Shown here piece after piece: positions 1 through 8,401 of a DNA stretch of 64,000 nucleotides. The stretch's first letter is position 1. Each line of letters begins with the position of its first letter. The notes below the pieces were generated by a model. It was not told where the DNA came from. It made no database searches and saw only the letters and a list, made by a program, of their open reading frames with translations. A program made the position numbers and the translations under genes. The DNA comes from Paenibacillus mendelii (GTDB taxonomy: Bacteria; Bacillota; Bacilli; Paenibacillales; Paenibacillaceae). The DNA lies in NCBI RefSeq assembly GCF_024498075.1, contig NZ_JANHOF010000001.1, forward strand, positions 558,001 to 622,000, read 5' to 3'.

Positions 1-123
1 AAATCCGCCGTCCGGCGTTCGGTCGCAGACCATCCAGAACAGAATATCCTTATCGAATACCTGCTCCTTCTGCAACAAGGTGGAAATTTCATTAGGAAGT
101 ATCTTCATCATCTCTCCGACCAT
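1..123 (-). CDS. N-terminal fragment of an unidentified protein (cut by window edge)
   Basis: An open minus-strand frame runs from an ATG at 123 to the window edge, giving 41 residues (MVGEMMKILPNEIS... ending WMVCDRTPDGGF). Internal ATGs at 111 and 108 are alternative starts, and no strong ribosome binding site precedes any of them. The text 'CDRTPDGGF' recalls the N-terminal pleckstrin-like part of some Bacillales ABC exporters ('SDLTPEGQF...'), but that is a weak memory match. No function is assigned. Confidence 0.45.
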   Translation of the reverse strand, partial: MVGEMMKILPNEISTLLQKEQVFDKDILFWMVCDRTPDGGF

Positions 124-457
124 ATCAAATTGGTTTTTTTACAAATCCGGCACAACCAATCATACACCTTACTCACTTACCATAAAAGATCAAATTTAAT
201 AAATTTTAGATTCTTTTTTGCTCTCTTTGAGACCACTTCGTTTCGTGCAAAGACCACCATTCATTGTTGACAACTTGTAGGTTTCGACCCTGCTGGAAGC
301 TCTGTCCTCCTATCTCTATTGAAAGCACGATAATTTCGCCCATATTGTACAATACATTTTATTTAATAACAATCATTATAATTTTATCCTTTTTTATAGG
401 AAGGTTGACTGCATATGACAAGGATTTACCCCACCATTGCCACGCTGCCAATTACGG
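124..457. other. Intergenic stretch, nothing recognised
   Basis: AT-rich spacer between the edge fragment and the tmrB-like gene. The only reading frame of any length (264-461, plus) has no ribosome binding site and a low-complexity Ile/Phe-rich product, so I do not call it. It probably holds the promoter of the edge gene, but no convincing -35/-10 pair was picked. Confidence 0.5.
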
Positions 458-1054
458 TTAATTAAAGAATCGGATATGCCGAACTTGCGTGATCAGACGG
501 TCGAATGCTTTCCTAACGAGCCCCCTATCATCTGGCTGTAAGTCCAGGCCAAGCAGCCTGGCAATTGTTTCTGCGACTTCTGGGGTCGTTAATGGATCCG
601 TCTCTAGATGCGGCTTGAATCGGTCATCGGACAGTCCTGCCATACAGCGGTCGATCTGCTGGACAGCCCAAGAGTGTTTGCCTTCTCCCCTGCTTCGAAG
701 TCTACGCTGCAGCACGTCCCTGGATGCCCACAGTGTAAAATGATGAACGTTCACATTATCATTTCTTAATTTTCCGATCAACTCATCAAAAATCTGCGGG
801 TTTACGATCGACATCGGTACGAGGATCGTCCCTTCATATTCACGATAGAGATAGGTCAGCATGGAATAATTGATCTCTCTCCACATCGTATAGTTCTGAA
901 AGTCGTCCTCCGCTATGGCTTTGGGAATATTCTTTCTTATAAAATAGCCGGCATTCTCAGGATCAAATACGATAGAATCCGGCAATCGCCGGTGCAGCTC
1001 ATAAGCCGTTTGTGTTTTCCCGGAGCCGAATGCCCCATTAATCCATATAATCAC
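458..1054 (-). CDS. tmrB: TmrB-like tunicamycin resistance ATPase
   Basis: The product is about 198 residues and closely matches my memory of Bacillus subtilis TmrB (197 aa), an ATP-binding, membrane-associated protein that confers tunicamycin resistance. Visible features are a P-loop near residues 6-14 (NGAFGSGKT), 'FTLWASRDVLQRRLRSRGEGK' spread over the middle, 'QIDRCMAGL', and a basic C-terminal helix, which in TmrB anchors the protein to the membrane. The frame is open far upstream, but GTG at 1054 is chosen because a G-rich ribosome binding site lies 6 bases before it and the length then fits the family. It is a single gene with no resistance partner beside it. Confidence 0.88.
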   Translation of the reverse strand: MIIWINGAFGSGKTQTAYELHRRLPDSIVFDPENAGYFIRKNIPKAIAEDDFQNYTMWREINYSMLTYLYREYEGTILVPMSIVNPQIFDELIGKLRNDNVNVHHFTLWASRDVLQRRLRSRGEGKHSWAVQQIDRCMAGLSDDRFKPHLETDPLTTPEVAETIARLLGLDLQPDDRGLVRKAFDRLITQVRHIRFFN

Positions 1055-1201
1055 GATGTTCCCCCCCGCGCAGCGTAAATGTACCATCAAGACGAGCGCG
1101 GATGGAAGAATGTTGCTTTGGCCGGCATAATTGCCTGCAAGATCAAAGAAAACACTCCCGGAGTAGGCGAGTGTCCTTCCAACCTTTGGCTTCCATATCA
1201 C

Positions 1202-1390
1202 TTAGCCTGTTATTGTGTCTACTTTTACTTGCGGCGCATTCACGCATCTCTTGCATACTTTGTGCTGTGTTCCATCGGTCTTCGCCCGCGGATACAGCAG
1301 CTTAATTCGTGTTGCGCTGCAAACCGGGCAAGTCCCCCGCCCTCGCGACGGTAAATTCCAGAGAGGCCGGCCTCTCTTCGTTTTTGCCAT
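1202..1390 (-). CDS. Small zinc-ribbon-like protein
   Basis: A 62-residue basic protein with two Cys-x2-Cys knuckles (CPVC at about 21-24 and CKRC at about 46-49), spaced as in small zinc ribbons. It begins MAKTKRGRPLWN, and an AGAGGA ribosome binding site lies about ten bases upstream of ATG 1390. The four cysteines, the good start and the position between two minus-strand genes argue that it is real. Similar tiny CPVC...CKRC proteins occur in Bacillales, but I know no assigned function. Zinc and possibly nucleic-acid binding is inference. Confidence 0.65.
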   Translation of the reverse strand: MAKTKRGRPLWNLPSRGRGTCPVCSATRIKLLYPRAKTDGTQHKVCKRCVNAPQVKVDTITG

Positions 1391-1514
1391 TCATGGTTTC
1401 CTCTTTTCCGGATATAGGATCACTGCTGAATCTTCCGCTTAAGTGTAATCCCTCTGACGCGGACCAAGATAGGGAGAGAATGATTGTAATCAAACTATCC
1501 CTTAAGATAGAACA

Positions 1515-1538
1515 AAACCGGTCTTAACGACCGGCTTT
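1515..1538 (-). terminator. Rho-independent terminator after the dehydrogenase gene
   Basis: Inverted repeat ACCGGTC (1517-1523) and GACCGG (1529-1534) with a short TTAAC loop. Read on the minus strand it is followed by TTTTGTT. It lies 22 bases beyond the stop of the 1560-2528 gene. Confidence 0.75.
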
Positions 1539-1559
1539 GTCTCATGCTGTAACTAAGGT

Positions 1560-2528
1560 TTATTGAAATTCCTCGAGCAGATTCGGGGGCGTTAAGCCGC
1601 TTAAAGCCGCAACCAGGTTCTGTGCCGCGAGCATACCCATATCGAATCTTGTCTTGGCAGTGGCCGATCCAATATGCGGCAGTGTCAGCACATTGGGCAT
1701 CTGGAGGAATGGATGTGCGGGATCGATCGGTTCATTCTCGTATACATCAAGCCCTGCCCCGCTGATGGTTCCTTCCTGAAGAGCCTCGATAAGCGCCTCC
1801 TCGTCCACGGTTTGACCGCGTGAAGCATTGATGAAGATGGCTGACGGTTTCATAAGCTTAAATTCATTGCGTCCGATCATCCGCCGCGTTCCTTCGCCGA
1901 GGGGAGCCATCAATACGATGAAATCCGATTCAGACAACAGTTCCGTCATGGGCGAATAACGGACGCCAAGCTGCTCCTCCGCACTCGGCTTGCGGCTGCG
2001 GTTGTAGTAGCTCACATCCATATCGAAGCCGAACCTCGCCCGTTTGGCGATGCATTCCCCGATACGGCCCATTCCTATTATCCCGAGGGAAGCATGATGT
2101 ACATCGGTTCCAAACCAATTGGCACCGTCTCCAGGCTTCCATTGGCCATCCTTCACATAACGGTCCAATTCCGCGACTCTTCTAGCTGTACCTAACATGA
2201 GGGCAAGCACCAGATCCGCCACGGTATCGTTCAACACATGGGGCGTATTCGTACCGACCACGCCTCGCTGCTTCATAGCCGCCACATCAAAATGGTTATA
2301 GCCGACGCTGATGCTGCTCACCACTTTGAGATGGGGAGCTTGCTCCAGCAGCTCGGCATTAATTTTGGAATTGGAGGTTAGCAGCCCGTTCACATTCTTG
2401 AGCTTCTCTAGCAGCGTCTCACGAGGTATCGGAGATTCACTTGTCCATTTGTCGACCTCGCAATACTCGGCAATATAAGCCTCGACCTCGGACGGGATTC
2501 GTTTATCAATAAATACGGTAGGCTTCAC
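1560..2528 (-). CDS. D-2-hydroxyacid dehydrogenase (glyoxylate/hydroxypyruvate reductase type)
   Basis: A 322-residue NAD(P)-dependent 2-hydroxyacid dehydrogenase, a cytosolic enzyme that reduces glyoxylate, hydroxypyruvate or a related 2-keto acid. The Rossmann glycine motif GMGRIG is at about 152-157, the substrate-binding arginine is in [14 protein letters not shown] (about 233-246), and the catalytic histidine is in LPHIGS (about 284-289). The length is normal. The start is GTG at 2528, preceded by GAGGAGG about 10 bases upstream. It stands alone, with a terminator just downstream. The exact substrate cannot be read from the sequence. Confidence 0.9.
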   Translation of the reverse strand: MKPTVFIDKRIPSEVEAYIAEYCEVDKWTSESPIPRETLLEKLKNVNGLLTSNSKINAELLEQAPHLKVVSSISVGYNHFDVAAMKQRGVVGTNTPHVLNDTVADLVLALMLGTARRVAELDRYVKDGQWKPGDGANWFGTDVHHASLGIIGMGRIGECIAKRARFGFDMDVSYYNRSRKPSAEEQLGVRYSPMTELLSESDFIVLMAPLGEGTRRMIGRNEFKLMKPSAIFINASRGQTVDEEALIEALQEGTISGAGLDVYENEPIDPAHPFLQMPNVLTLPHIGSATAKTRFDMGMLAAQNLVAALSGLTPPNLLEEFQ

Positions 2529-2622
2529 GAACGATGCTCCTCCTCTTCAGATCTTTTCCAGCAAGTTCCATACTGCGCAAACTTATTATAAAACCTTTTC
2601 AAGATAAGCCATAGCATTATTA

Positions 2623-3320
2623 TTATTGCATGATTTCGCGGATTGCGGAGTCGACCAGCCTCGTTGTCTCGGTTATGAAGGAAACATGATCACCATCATC
2701 AATCAACCGGTACGCGTACGCGATGGGACCATCTGTATAGAATACCATGATATAGCTGACTGGAATACCACCTTTATTGCCGGGTTCATATCTGCTTGAT
2801 CCGTTCCGCTATTCAGCAATTGTATGAACCGATCCATTTCGCTGCCTGTCAACGACTTATACGGCTTCACTTCATTCTCCTTGTGGAGATCTAAACGAAT
2901 GACCTTCTTCTTTAACATATCTTGATAGTGTAATCCCAAGTTGGATTCAAAGTCTTTGCCTGCAAATAATCGGTATCCCCCAATATGCTTCCTATCCTCA
3001 GCGGCAATTAAATCCGTCTCCTTAAAGCCTTTCACACGATACAGCCTAGACCCCTTCTCCAAGGAACTGGAATCGCCGCTCTTCGTCCGATATTTCGGAT
3101 TCGAAACATTGCTTACATTAAATTTGACTTCTCCCACGACCACATCCGTTACGTCATCCGGGTTCTTTACGACATTTTCTCTAAACCCCGTGTACATCTT
3201 TCCATTCATCTTCACGAAGTCGATCCATTCAATGCTCGCCTTCCCCGTGAAAGGATTCTGCGAGCAGCCGCACAGCAGGACGATCACCAGCGTCAGAGCG
3301 AACAGAAGCTTACCCTTCAT
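2623..3320 (-). pseudogene. Putative lipoprotein gene with a one-base frameshift
   Basis: The start is ATG 3320 with AGGGGG upstream. The product begins with a lipoprotein signal (hydrophobic LLFALTLVIVLL, then lipobox LCGC). The uninterrupted frame stops early at 2703 with a basic, unnatural tail. From about 2785 another frame continues sensibly (GNKGGIPVSYIMVFYTDG... to ...AIREIMQ) and stops near 2623. The two frames differ by one base, as if one G or C had been lost in the run around 2783. The repaired protein would be about 232 residues. I do not recognise the family. The break could be decay or a sequencing error. Confidence 0.6.
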
Positions 3321-3444
3321 AATGAAGCCCCCTTTACGCTTCAGACATTCCTTATTACATTTTTGTTCCTCCATTCCCTATTTTTGTATTGACTCTCCTT
3401 TCGTTATAACGTCTCCACTTTCCTGTTCATGCAAAAAGCACAAA

Positions 3445-3471
3445 AGCTGCCGCGGCTCTCCCGCGGCAGCT
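3445..3471 (-). terminator. Terminator after the SDR gene
   Basis: A perfect 11-bp inverted repeat (AGCTGCCGCGG, 3445-3455, with its complement at 3461-3471). Read on the minus strand it is followed by TTTTGTGCTTTTTG. It sits 25 bases beyond the stop codon of the SDR gene. Confidence 0.85.
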
Positions 3472-3495
3472 AGCTCATGTGTACAACCTTTGGCT

Positions 3496-4290
3496 TTATC
3501 CTCGTATGAGGGATTCCGCTCCATCAATGTATATTTCCGTTCCGCTTATATGCGATGAGGCGTTGGAGGCAAGGAACAGAACAAGATCGCCGCATTGCTC
3601 AATACTGCCCGGATGTCCCGATAGCGGCTGATCACCCTCCGGGAATTCGACCGGAATTTTCACCTCATCCAGATTCGGCGATATTTCGGTGTTCTCATCG
3701 ATATTCGTCTCGATAGCCCCCGGGCAAATGGCGTTGACGCGAATCTTATACGGCGCAAGCTCCAGTGCCGTCATCTTCATTAAAGCGACCTGACCTGCTT
3801 TGCTTGCGCTGTATGCGGTGGCACCGGTGTTGGAAAAGATCCGGTTGCCATTGACGGAGCTGGTAATAATGACGCTCCCGCCATTCTTCTTCAAGTAAGG
3901 GACCGCATATTTCAAGGTCAGGAAGGTGCCTCTTAAATTAATGGACAGCGTCTCATCCCACTCATCCACAGACAGCTCTTCAAGCGGTGCCCACACGCCG
4001 TTAATGCCTGCATTGGCGAACACAATATCCAGCCGTCCGAACTTCTCCACAGCCTTCTTGACTCCGTTCTCCACCATTTCCGGCACGGAGACATCGGTTT
4101 CAATGACCTCGGCTCGTCCGCCTATACGCTCAATCTGCTTCTTAACCTTCATGGCGTTATCCGGGGTTCGATCCAGAAAACAAATACTCGCTCCGTGCTC
4201 GGCAAGCCGCAATGCAGCTCCCTTGCCAATACCGGAGCCCCCGCCAGTTACAATCGCTACCTTGCCTTTCAAGCTTTGTTCGATTCCCAT
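3496..4290 (-). CDS. Short-chain dehydrogenase/reductase
   Basis: A classical SDR of 264 residues. The cofactor motif TGGGSGIG is at about 15-22, NAG at 93-95, the catalytic Ser in ITSSVNG (about 145), and the Tyr-x3-Lys pair in YSASK (Y160, K164). The C-terminus has the usual 'FLASNASSHISGTEIYIDGA'. ATG 4290 is preferred over the in-frame GTG at 4302, because the GTG overlaps the AAGGAG ribosome binding site. It is a free-standing gene followed by a strong terminator. It oxidises or reduces an alcohol/ketone pair with NAD(P); the substrate is unknown. Confidence 0.9.
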   Translation of the reverse strand: MGIEQSLKGKVAIVTGGGSGIGKGAALRLAEHGASICFLDRTPDNAMKVKKQIERIGGRAEVIETDVSVPEMVENGVKKAVEKFGRLDIVFANAGINGVWAPLEELSVDEWDETLSINLRGTFLTLKYAVPYLKKNGGSVIITSSVNGNRIFSNTGATAYSASKAGQVALMKMTALELAPYKIRVNAICPGAIETNIDENTEISPNLDEVKIPVEFPEGDQPLSGHPGSIEQCGDLVLFLASNASSHISGTEIYIDGAESLIRG

Positions 4291-4302
4291 ATGCAATTCC
4301 AC

Positions 4303-4782
4303 TCCTTCGATAACGAATGATGCTTATTGTTAACACCAAAGAGAACGGGTTGAACCACCCCACTTAAGCTGCCTGTCTAATCATTCATTCCCCAGGAATG
4401 ATAGCTTGATTCATCGGATCTGCCTGGCGTTTATATTTAACCTACGTGTCTGCTTTATGAGCAGCAGATGAACGGGGCACTTGTTGTTACTCAAATTTCT
4501 TCATAGAATAAGTCGAGCCCTAACAAACTACCCTGACCTGAGAGTCGCTTCCACGCCTGCTTATGTGGTTTCGTATGATGCGGGGTCTAACGAGGATTTG
4601 CAAGACAAGATTCGCAATCGGTTCTTCATGTCATCGGCATTGAGTCAGATTAAGAACCTTTCTTGAGGCTGATCATATCAACAGGCAGAGTCCCAGTGCG
4701 GGCAATCTCTCTATGTAGCTGGCAAGCGCAAACGCGCAGGCCGGGAGCTTCATCCCGCCTGCGCGTTTGCGATTCGCCTCCA
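4303..4782. other. Intergenic stretch with one hairpin
   Basis: 480 bases without a convincing gene. The only structure seen is the hairpin at 4728-4770, described separately. Short frames on both strands (for example plus-strand 4481-4666) lack ribosome binding sites and family-like sequence. Confidence 0.5.
4728..4770 (-). terminator. Strong GC-rich hairpin after the isomerase gene
   Basis: The left arm GCAAACGCGCAGG (4728-4740) plus CGGGA pairs with TCCCG (4753-4757) plus CCTGCGCGTTTGC (4758-4770), giving an 18-bp stem with one bulged base and a 6-base loop. It lies 13 bases past the stop at 4783. There is no clear U-run on either side, so termination is inferred from position and stability. 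Confidence 0.6.
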
Positions 4783-5613
4783 TCAACCGAAGCGTTGGAT
4801 GAGTTCGATCGTCCTGCGGGCGCCTTCGATCTCATCGCCATCTGCCGGAACGCTCTCTACTCCCCATATTCCATGAAAGCCATTCGACTTCAAAAGCTTG
4901 ATGAACGCGGGAATATTCTGCGTTAATTCTTGACCCTCATCCGTGAAGTGGAAGGTTTTGATATGCGTGGCTTCCGCATACTTGGCACATTTCAGCCATC
5001 CTTCCGCCTGTTTGCCCGGCGCCCAATTCCATGAATCAAGGAGAAGCTTCAGCTTAGGTACGGCTTCGAGCAGTTTCACAAGTTGATCCGGAAATCTCGT
5101 CGGCCCCCAATGATTCTCAACGACGACCTTAACACCTGAATCATGTGCACGTTGTATAACATCCTCATAACCTTTAGCAATGACCTCGAACGCTTGGTCA
5201 TCAGGCGCTTCCGGGCCTCCGGAATCGATTCGAATATGAGAAGCACCCAGCCGCTCGGCAATCGAAATCCAGCGGTAAGCTTTTGCCCGGTTGCGCTCCC
5301 TCGCTTCAATCTCTTGTTCATAAATATGGGCACCGTCCACAGCGATACATCCGAATGGCAATCCCGCTTCATCGGCAGCTGCCTTCACCCGATCCAAGTA
5401 ATCGTCATCCATAGCCGTCAGATGGTGGGATTGCTGAGGGTTCGAGCCGGCGTGGAGAACGTCCTGTCCTTGATCGATATTAGCCAGATGAGCATTCCAC
5501 GGCTCCAGATGGGTACAACCAAGCTTCTTGCTGTCTTGAATATATTGAAACATATCCTGCTTGCCAGCTGCCAATAACCGGTGAAAACTGAACGAACAAA
5601 CACTGATTTCCAT
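4783..5613 (-). CDS. Sugar phosphate isomerase/epimerase (xylose isomerase-like TIM barrel)
   Basis: A 276-residue AP-endonuclease-2/xylose-isomerase-fold protein. Features typical of the family are the starting strand ISVCSFSFHRLL, 'LEPWNAH' near 37-43, the metal-side segments 'IRIDSGGPEA', 'VVENHWGP' and 'LLLDSWNW', and 'FHGIWGVES' near the end. Such enzymes isomerise or epimerise sugars or inositol derivatives using a divalent metal. The start ATG 5613 has AAAGGAGG eight bases upstream. The gene stands alone. The substrate is not predictable from sequence. Confidence 0.82.
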   Translation of the reverse strand: MEISVCSFSFHRLLAAGKQDMFQYIQDSKKLGCTHLEPWNAHLANIDQGQDVLHAGSNPQQSHHLTAMDDDYLDRVKAAADEAGLPFGCIAVDGAHIYEQEIEARERNRAKAYRWISIAERLGASHIRIDSGGPEAPDDQAFEVIAKGYEDVIQRAHDSGVKVVVENHWGPTRFPDQLVKLLEAVPKLKLLLDSWNWAPGKQAEGWLKCAKYAEATHIKTFHFTDEGQELTQNIPAFIKLLKSNGFHGIWGVESVPADGDEIEGARRTIELIQRFG

Positions 5614-5707
5614 AAATCAAGACCTCCTTTGAATGAACAAGCTTGTCATTTCATAGATAAACATGGTTACATCTACACACGAGCGTATGCCAATGTTCCA
5701 TCTGCCA

Positions 5708-6694
5708 TCAGCTGGTCAACACAATCTTCCCCACTCCACTTCGAGTCTCCACGGCTTGAATGGCCTTAATTGCATCATGAAAATGATAGTGCTCCCTAAT
5801 CGTCATGAGTTTCAACTGCTCGCGTTCAATTAAAGAAATCACTCTCCGAAACGTTTCCTGCCATCTATCAGCCGTTACCGTCTGCATCCAATTCCGGAGA
5901 TGAAACAGCCGGACATGGACTCCGGTACCAAGCGCGTGCTTCGCGATATTGACCGAAATGCCCGATAAGAGGCCCATGCTGATCAATGTCCCGCCAGGCC
6001 GAACGCAGCGAAGAAGTGCTGCACCCTCTAGTCCACCTACACAATCGATTGCCGCGTCTGCACGTTGTCCATTCGTAAGCTCCAAGATGGCCTGTTTGGC
6101 TTCGGTTTGCGAACCATCCACCACATGAGAGGCGCCCAGTGCTAACAAATCCTTCGTATGTACGTCATTTCGGGTAATGGCGATGAGCGAAAACCCTATG
6201 ATCGAGGAAAGCTGTGCGAAGATACGCCCGATCGAGGATCCGCATGCATTCACAATCACAACATCTTCCGCATGCAATCCGAGCACGTCCGTACAGAGGA
6301 TCCATGCCGTTATGGGATTGATATACAATTGACAGGCATGATCGTCTTCAATAGAATCGGGTACGGCAATGGCCCATTGTGCCGGAGCTGTAACGAAATC
6401 CTGCCACGTCCCCTCTCCGCGCAAAGGAAGCACGCGTTGTCCAAGGAGCGACTGCGATACAGCAGGACCTGCTTCCTCTATAATCCCTACCCCTTCATAG
6501 CCCGGTATGGAGGGCAGCGGCGTCCGATGGGGATAGGCGCCCCTGATCGGAATCAAATCGGATGGGTTAATAGAACGCGCTTTCATTCGCACGCGTATTT
6601 CACCGGCATTCAGATTCGGCAGGTCCCTGCTCTCGATTCGCAGAACCTCCGTTGGCTCACCGAACCGGTGATACCGTATGGCAGTCGGATGCAT
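5708..6694 (-). CDS. Medium-chain NADPH reductase (quinone/enoyl reductase-like MDR)
   Basis: A 328-residue zinc-independent medium-chain dehydrogenase/reductase. The N-terminal GroES-like half contains 'ARSINPSDLIPIRGAYP' and 'PGYEGVGIIEEAG'. The cofactor half has 'VIVNACGSSIGRIFAQLSS' in place of the usual AGxGGVG loop, a pattern I associate with mitochondrial-type trans-2-enoyl reductases. No catalytic zinc cysteines are seen. It starts at ATG 6694 with AAGGGGAT upstream, 21 bases after the GNAT gene stop, so the two are probably cotranscribed. Confidence 0.83.
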   Translation of the reverse strand: MHPTAIRYHRFGEPTEVLRIESRDLPNLNAGEIRVRMKARSINPSDLIPIRGAYPHRTPLPSIPGYEGVGIIEEAGPAVSQSLLGQRVLPLRGEGTWQDFVTAPAQWAIAVPDSIEDDHACQLYINPITAWILCTDVLGLHAEDVVIVNACGSSIGRIFAQLSSIIGFSLIAITRNDVHTKDLLALGASHVVDGSQTEAKQAILELTNGQRADAAIDCVGGLEGAALLRCVRPGGTLISMGLLSGISVNIAKHALGTGVHVRLFHLRNWMQTVTADRWQETFRRVISLIEREQLKLMTIREHYHFHDAIKAIQAVETRSGVGKIVLTS

Positions 6695-6715
6695 TAGTTA
6701 TGATCCCCTTCCGCC

Positions 6716-7168
6716 TTACAAATCCTGAGACAGGCGCACCATATCGATCACCTGTATGCCGTTCTCGTAAATTTCCTCGTCATAATGGCGAATAAAGAAA
6801 TCCCGGTCAATTCCAGTCATCCGAAATCCGCATTTCTGATACAAGGCAAGCTGGACGACACCTGAATTTCCCGTGCCGATCTCAATGGTCTTATACCCCA
6901 TCACCCTCGCCTGTTCGACGGCATGATTGACGAGCTGCTTGCCGATTCCTTGGCCGTGATGGCTCTCTTCGACGGCTACATTCACGATTTCAATCGTATC
7001 GGGCCTTGTGGGCAGCAATACATAAACCCCCACAACCTCATTATTCATTTCGGCGACATAGCAATATCCCCGCTGCAGATATGCAGTGACCAGCCGCTCG
7101 GATGGATCCGCGAGCAGCAGCAATTCCATCGGAGGCATTTCGTTCGTGCCTAATTGTCCGATAACCAT
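6716..7168 (-). CDS. GNAT N-acetyltransferase, YvbK-like
   Basis: A 150-residue GNAT enzyme that moves acetyl from acetyl-CoA to an amine. The acetyl-CoA binding motif is HGQGIGKQLV (about 92-101), followed by 'IEIGTGNSGVVQLALYQKCGF' over the next 30 residues and 'FFIRHYDEEIYENGI'. This combination closely recalls B. subtilis YvbK, which is grouped with aminoglycoside 6'-acetyltransferases but whose substrate is unproven. ATG 7168 has AAAGGAG at good spacing. It is the first gene of a likely two-gene unit with the downstream reductase. Confidence 0.85.
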   Translation of the reverse strand: MVIGQLGTNEMPPMELLLLADPSERLVTAYLQRGYCYVAEMNNEVVGVYVLLPTRPDTIEIVNVAVEESHHGQGIGKQLVNHAVEQARVMGYKTIEIGTGNSGVVQLALYQKCGFRMTGIDRDFFIRHYDEEIYENGIQVIDMVRLSQDL

Positions 7169-7324
7169 GTTGTACTCCTTTCATTAACTTTCGAGCTTTC
7201 CTCGCCGAATGATCCTTTCAAGACTCGTGCATCGAATACTAGCCCAGTTATTATGATAGCATAATTCTCCAATGGACTTGAGCAGGTTTTCTTGAACCTG
7301 GCTTCGAATCGGCTTGATGAGAAC

Positions 7325-7361
7325 AAAAAAAGGCCAGAACTCGGGGGCGAGCAGCGGCCTT
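7325..7361 (-). terminator. Terminator after the phytoene/squalene synthase-like gene
   Basis: On the minus strand AAGGCC...GCTCG pairs with CGAG...GGCCTT, and the right arm runs into seven Ts. It lies about 20 bases beyond the stop at 7380. Confidence 0.85.
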
Positions 7362-7379
7362 CAGGTATGGTTGTGCCGA

Positions 7380-8186
7380 TTAATTCAATTTGCTCACAAT
7401 TTTCAATACCGCGTCTCTTGTTAGCTTATTTCCGCCTGCTGCAATGAGTTTCACGGTAGCGTGGGCGAGCGCCAGCGGTATTTTGCAGAATTCAAGGGCC
7501 GGCCCCTTCTTCAGCTCTGCCGTATATTCGTCGGCTACCTTCAAATTACGCCGTGTGTAAGCCAGCATGTCCTTAAATTCCCAGCCGTCCGGGAAGAAGT
7601 CTACCCCGCGCCTTAAGTCTTCCGCACGATTACGAACGATGTTGACCGCTTGCAAGCCTCTTCCGAAAGCAACGGCTTTCACCATGTCCGATTTGGTGCC
7701 GTCGTACCACAGCCACAGCTCGGACAGCATCTCGCCTACCATACCCGCAACACTGTACGTGTACCGGTCCAGATCCTCTTCTGTCTTGATGCTGAATCCT
7801 CGATCGACCCAGTCGGCCATCTGCTCAGACATCTTAGTCGTGTAACGAATCACGGTTGGTACTATAGAAGAAGGGCAGAGAAGCACCCATTCCGGGAGCT
7901 GCATCGTCACGGCCGGTAGTACCGCCGCATGCGGAGACAGTAGTTTTTCGGTTTCTTTGACAGGATCCGCGGTTTGGAGCGTATCACGAATACCATTCAG
8001 AAGCTCCACTTTTAACTTATCAGGCAGATCAACATGATCCTCAATTTCATCTATAGCACGCATGCACAAATAGGCAGAAGAAACGGCTTCCTTCAGGCCA
8101 GCTTCCATGCGGCTAATAGGAATATAGAAAGTCCGGCTCGTTTTCTGTAACATGGTCATTGCATCATTCACGGCGACGTTAGTAAT
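7380..8186 (-). CDS. Phytoene/squalene synthase family protein
   Basis: About 268 residues of the head-to-head prenyl synthase fold. The first acidic motif is 'AIDEIEDHVD' and the second is 'NIVRNRAEDLRRG'; these two helices hold the magnesium-diphosphate. 'SRTFYIPIS' near the start and 'YTYSVAGMVGEML' are also typical. The enzyme would join two isoprenyl diphosphates for carotenoid or squalene-type lipids, but no desaturase or cyclase lies beside it. The start is unusual. TTG 8201 lies inside the ribosome binding site, and GTG 8171 is 22 bases away from it. An ATT at 8186 sits seven bases after GGAGGG, so I place the start there with caution. Confidence 0.82.
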   Translation of the reverse strand: MTNVAVNDAMTMLQKTSRTFYIPISRMEAGLKEAVSSAYLCMRAIDEIEDHVDLPDKLKVELLNGIRDTLQTADPVKETEKLLSPHAAVLPAVTMQLPEWVLLCPSSIVPTVIRYTTKMSEQMADWVDRGFSIKTEEDLDRYTYSVAGMVGEMLSELWLWYDGTKSDMVKAVAFGRGLQAVNIVRNRAEDLRRGVDFFPDGWEFKDMLAYTRRNLKVADEYTAELKKGPALEFCKIPLALAHATVKLIAAGGNKLTRDAVLKIVSKLN

Positions 8187-8201
8187 GAGAATTCCCTCCA
8201 A

Positions 8202-8401
8202 AAGGTAACTTGACGTTCAACAATATTTTCGCTTTTAAATCATGATACCATACGTTGATATGTTCAATCTACATTACGCCAATTGATCCAATGAAAGATC
8301 TTTGAAAATTCTAGGTTCCTGCTAGCGGTATAACGTTGACAGCCGGTTATGGAATGATTAAGGTAGGAGCATATACAGCTTAACCTTTGAAGGAGGATAC
8401 A
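8202..8401. promoter_or_regulatory. Divergent promoter region
   Basis: The spacer between the divergent synthase-like gene (minus) and M42 peptidase gene (plus) must hold promoters for both. An AAGGAGG ribosome binding site at 8389-8395 serves the peptidase. No operator palindrome stood out. Confidence 0.5.

Noticed and set aside
264..461. Plus-strand 65-residue frame
   Set aside because: It has no ribosome binding site, low-complexity Ile/Phe content, and convergent overlap with the tmrB-like gene end.
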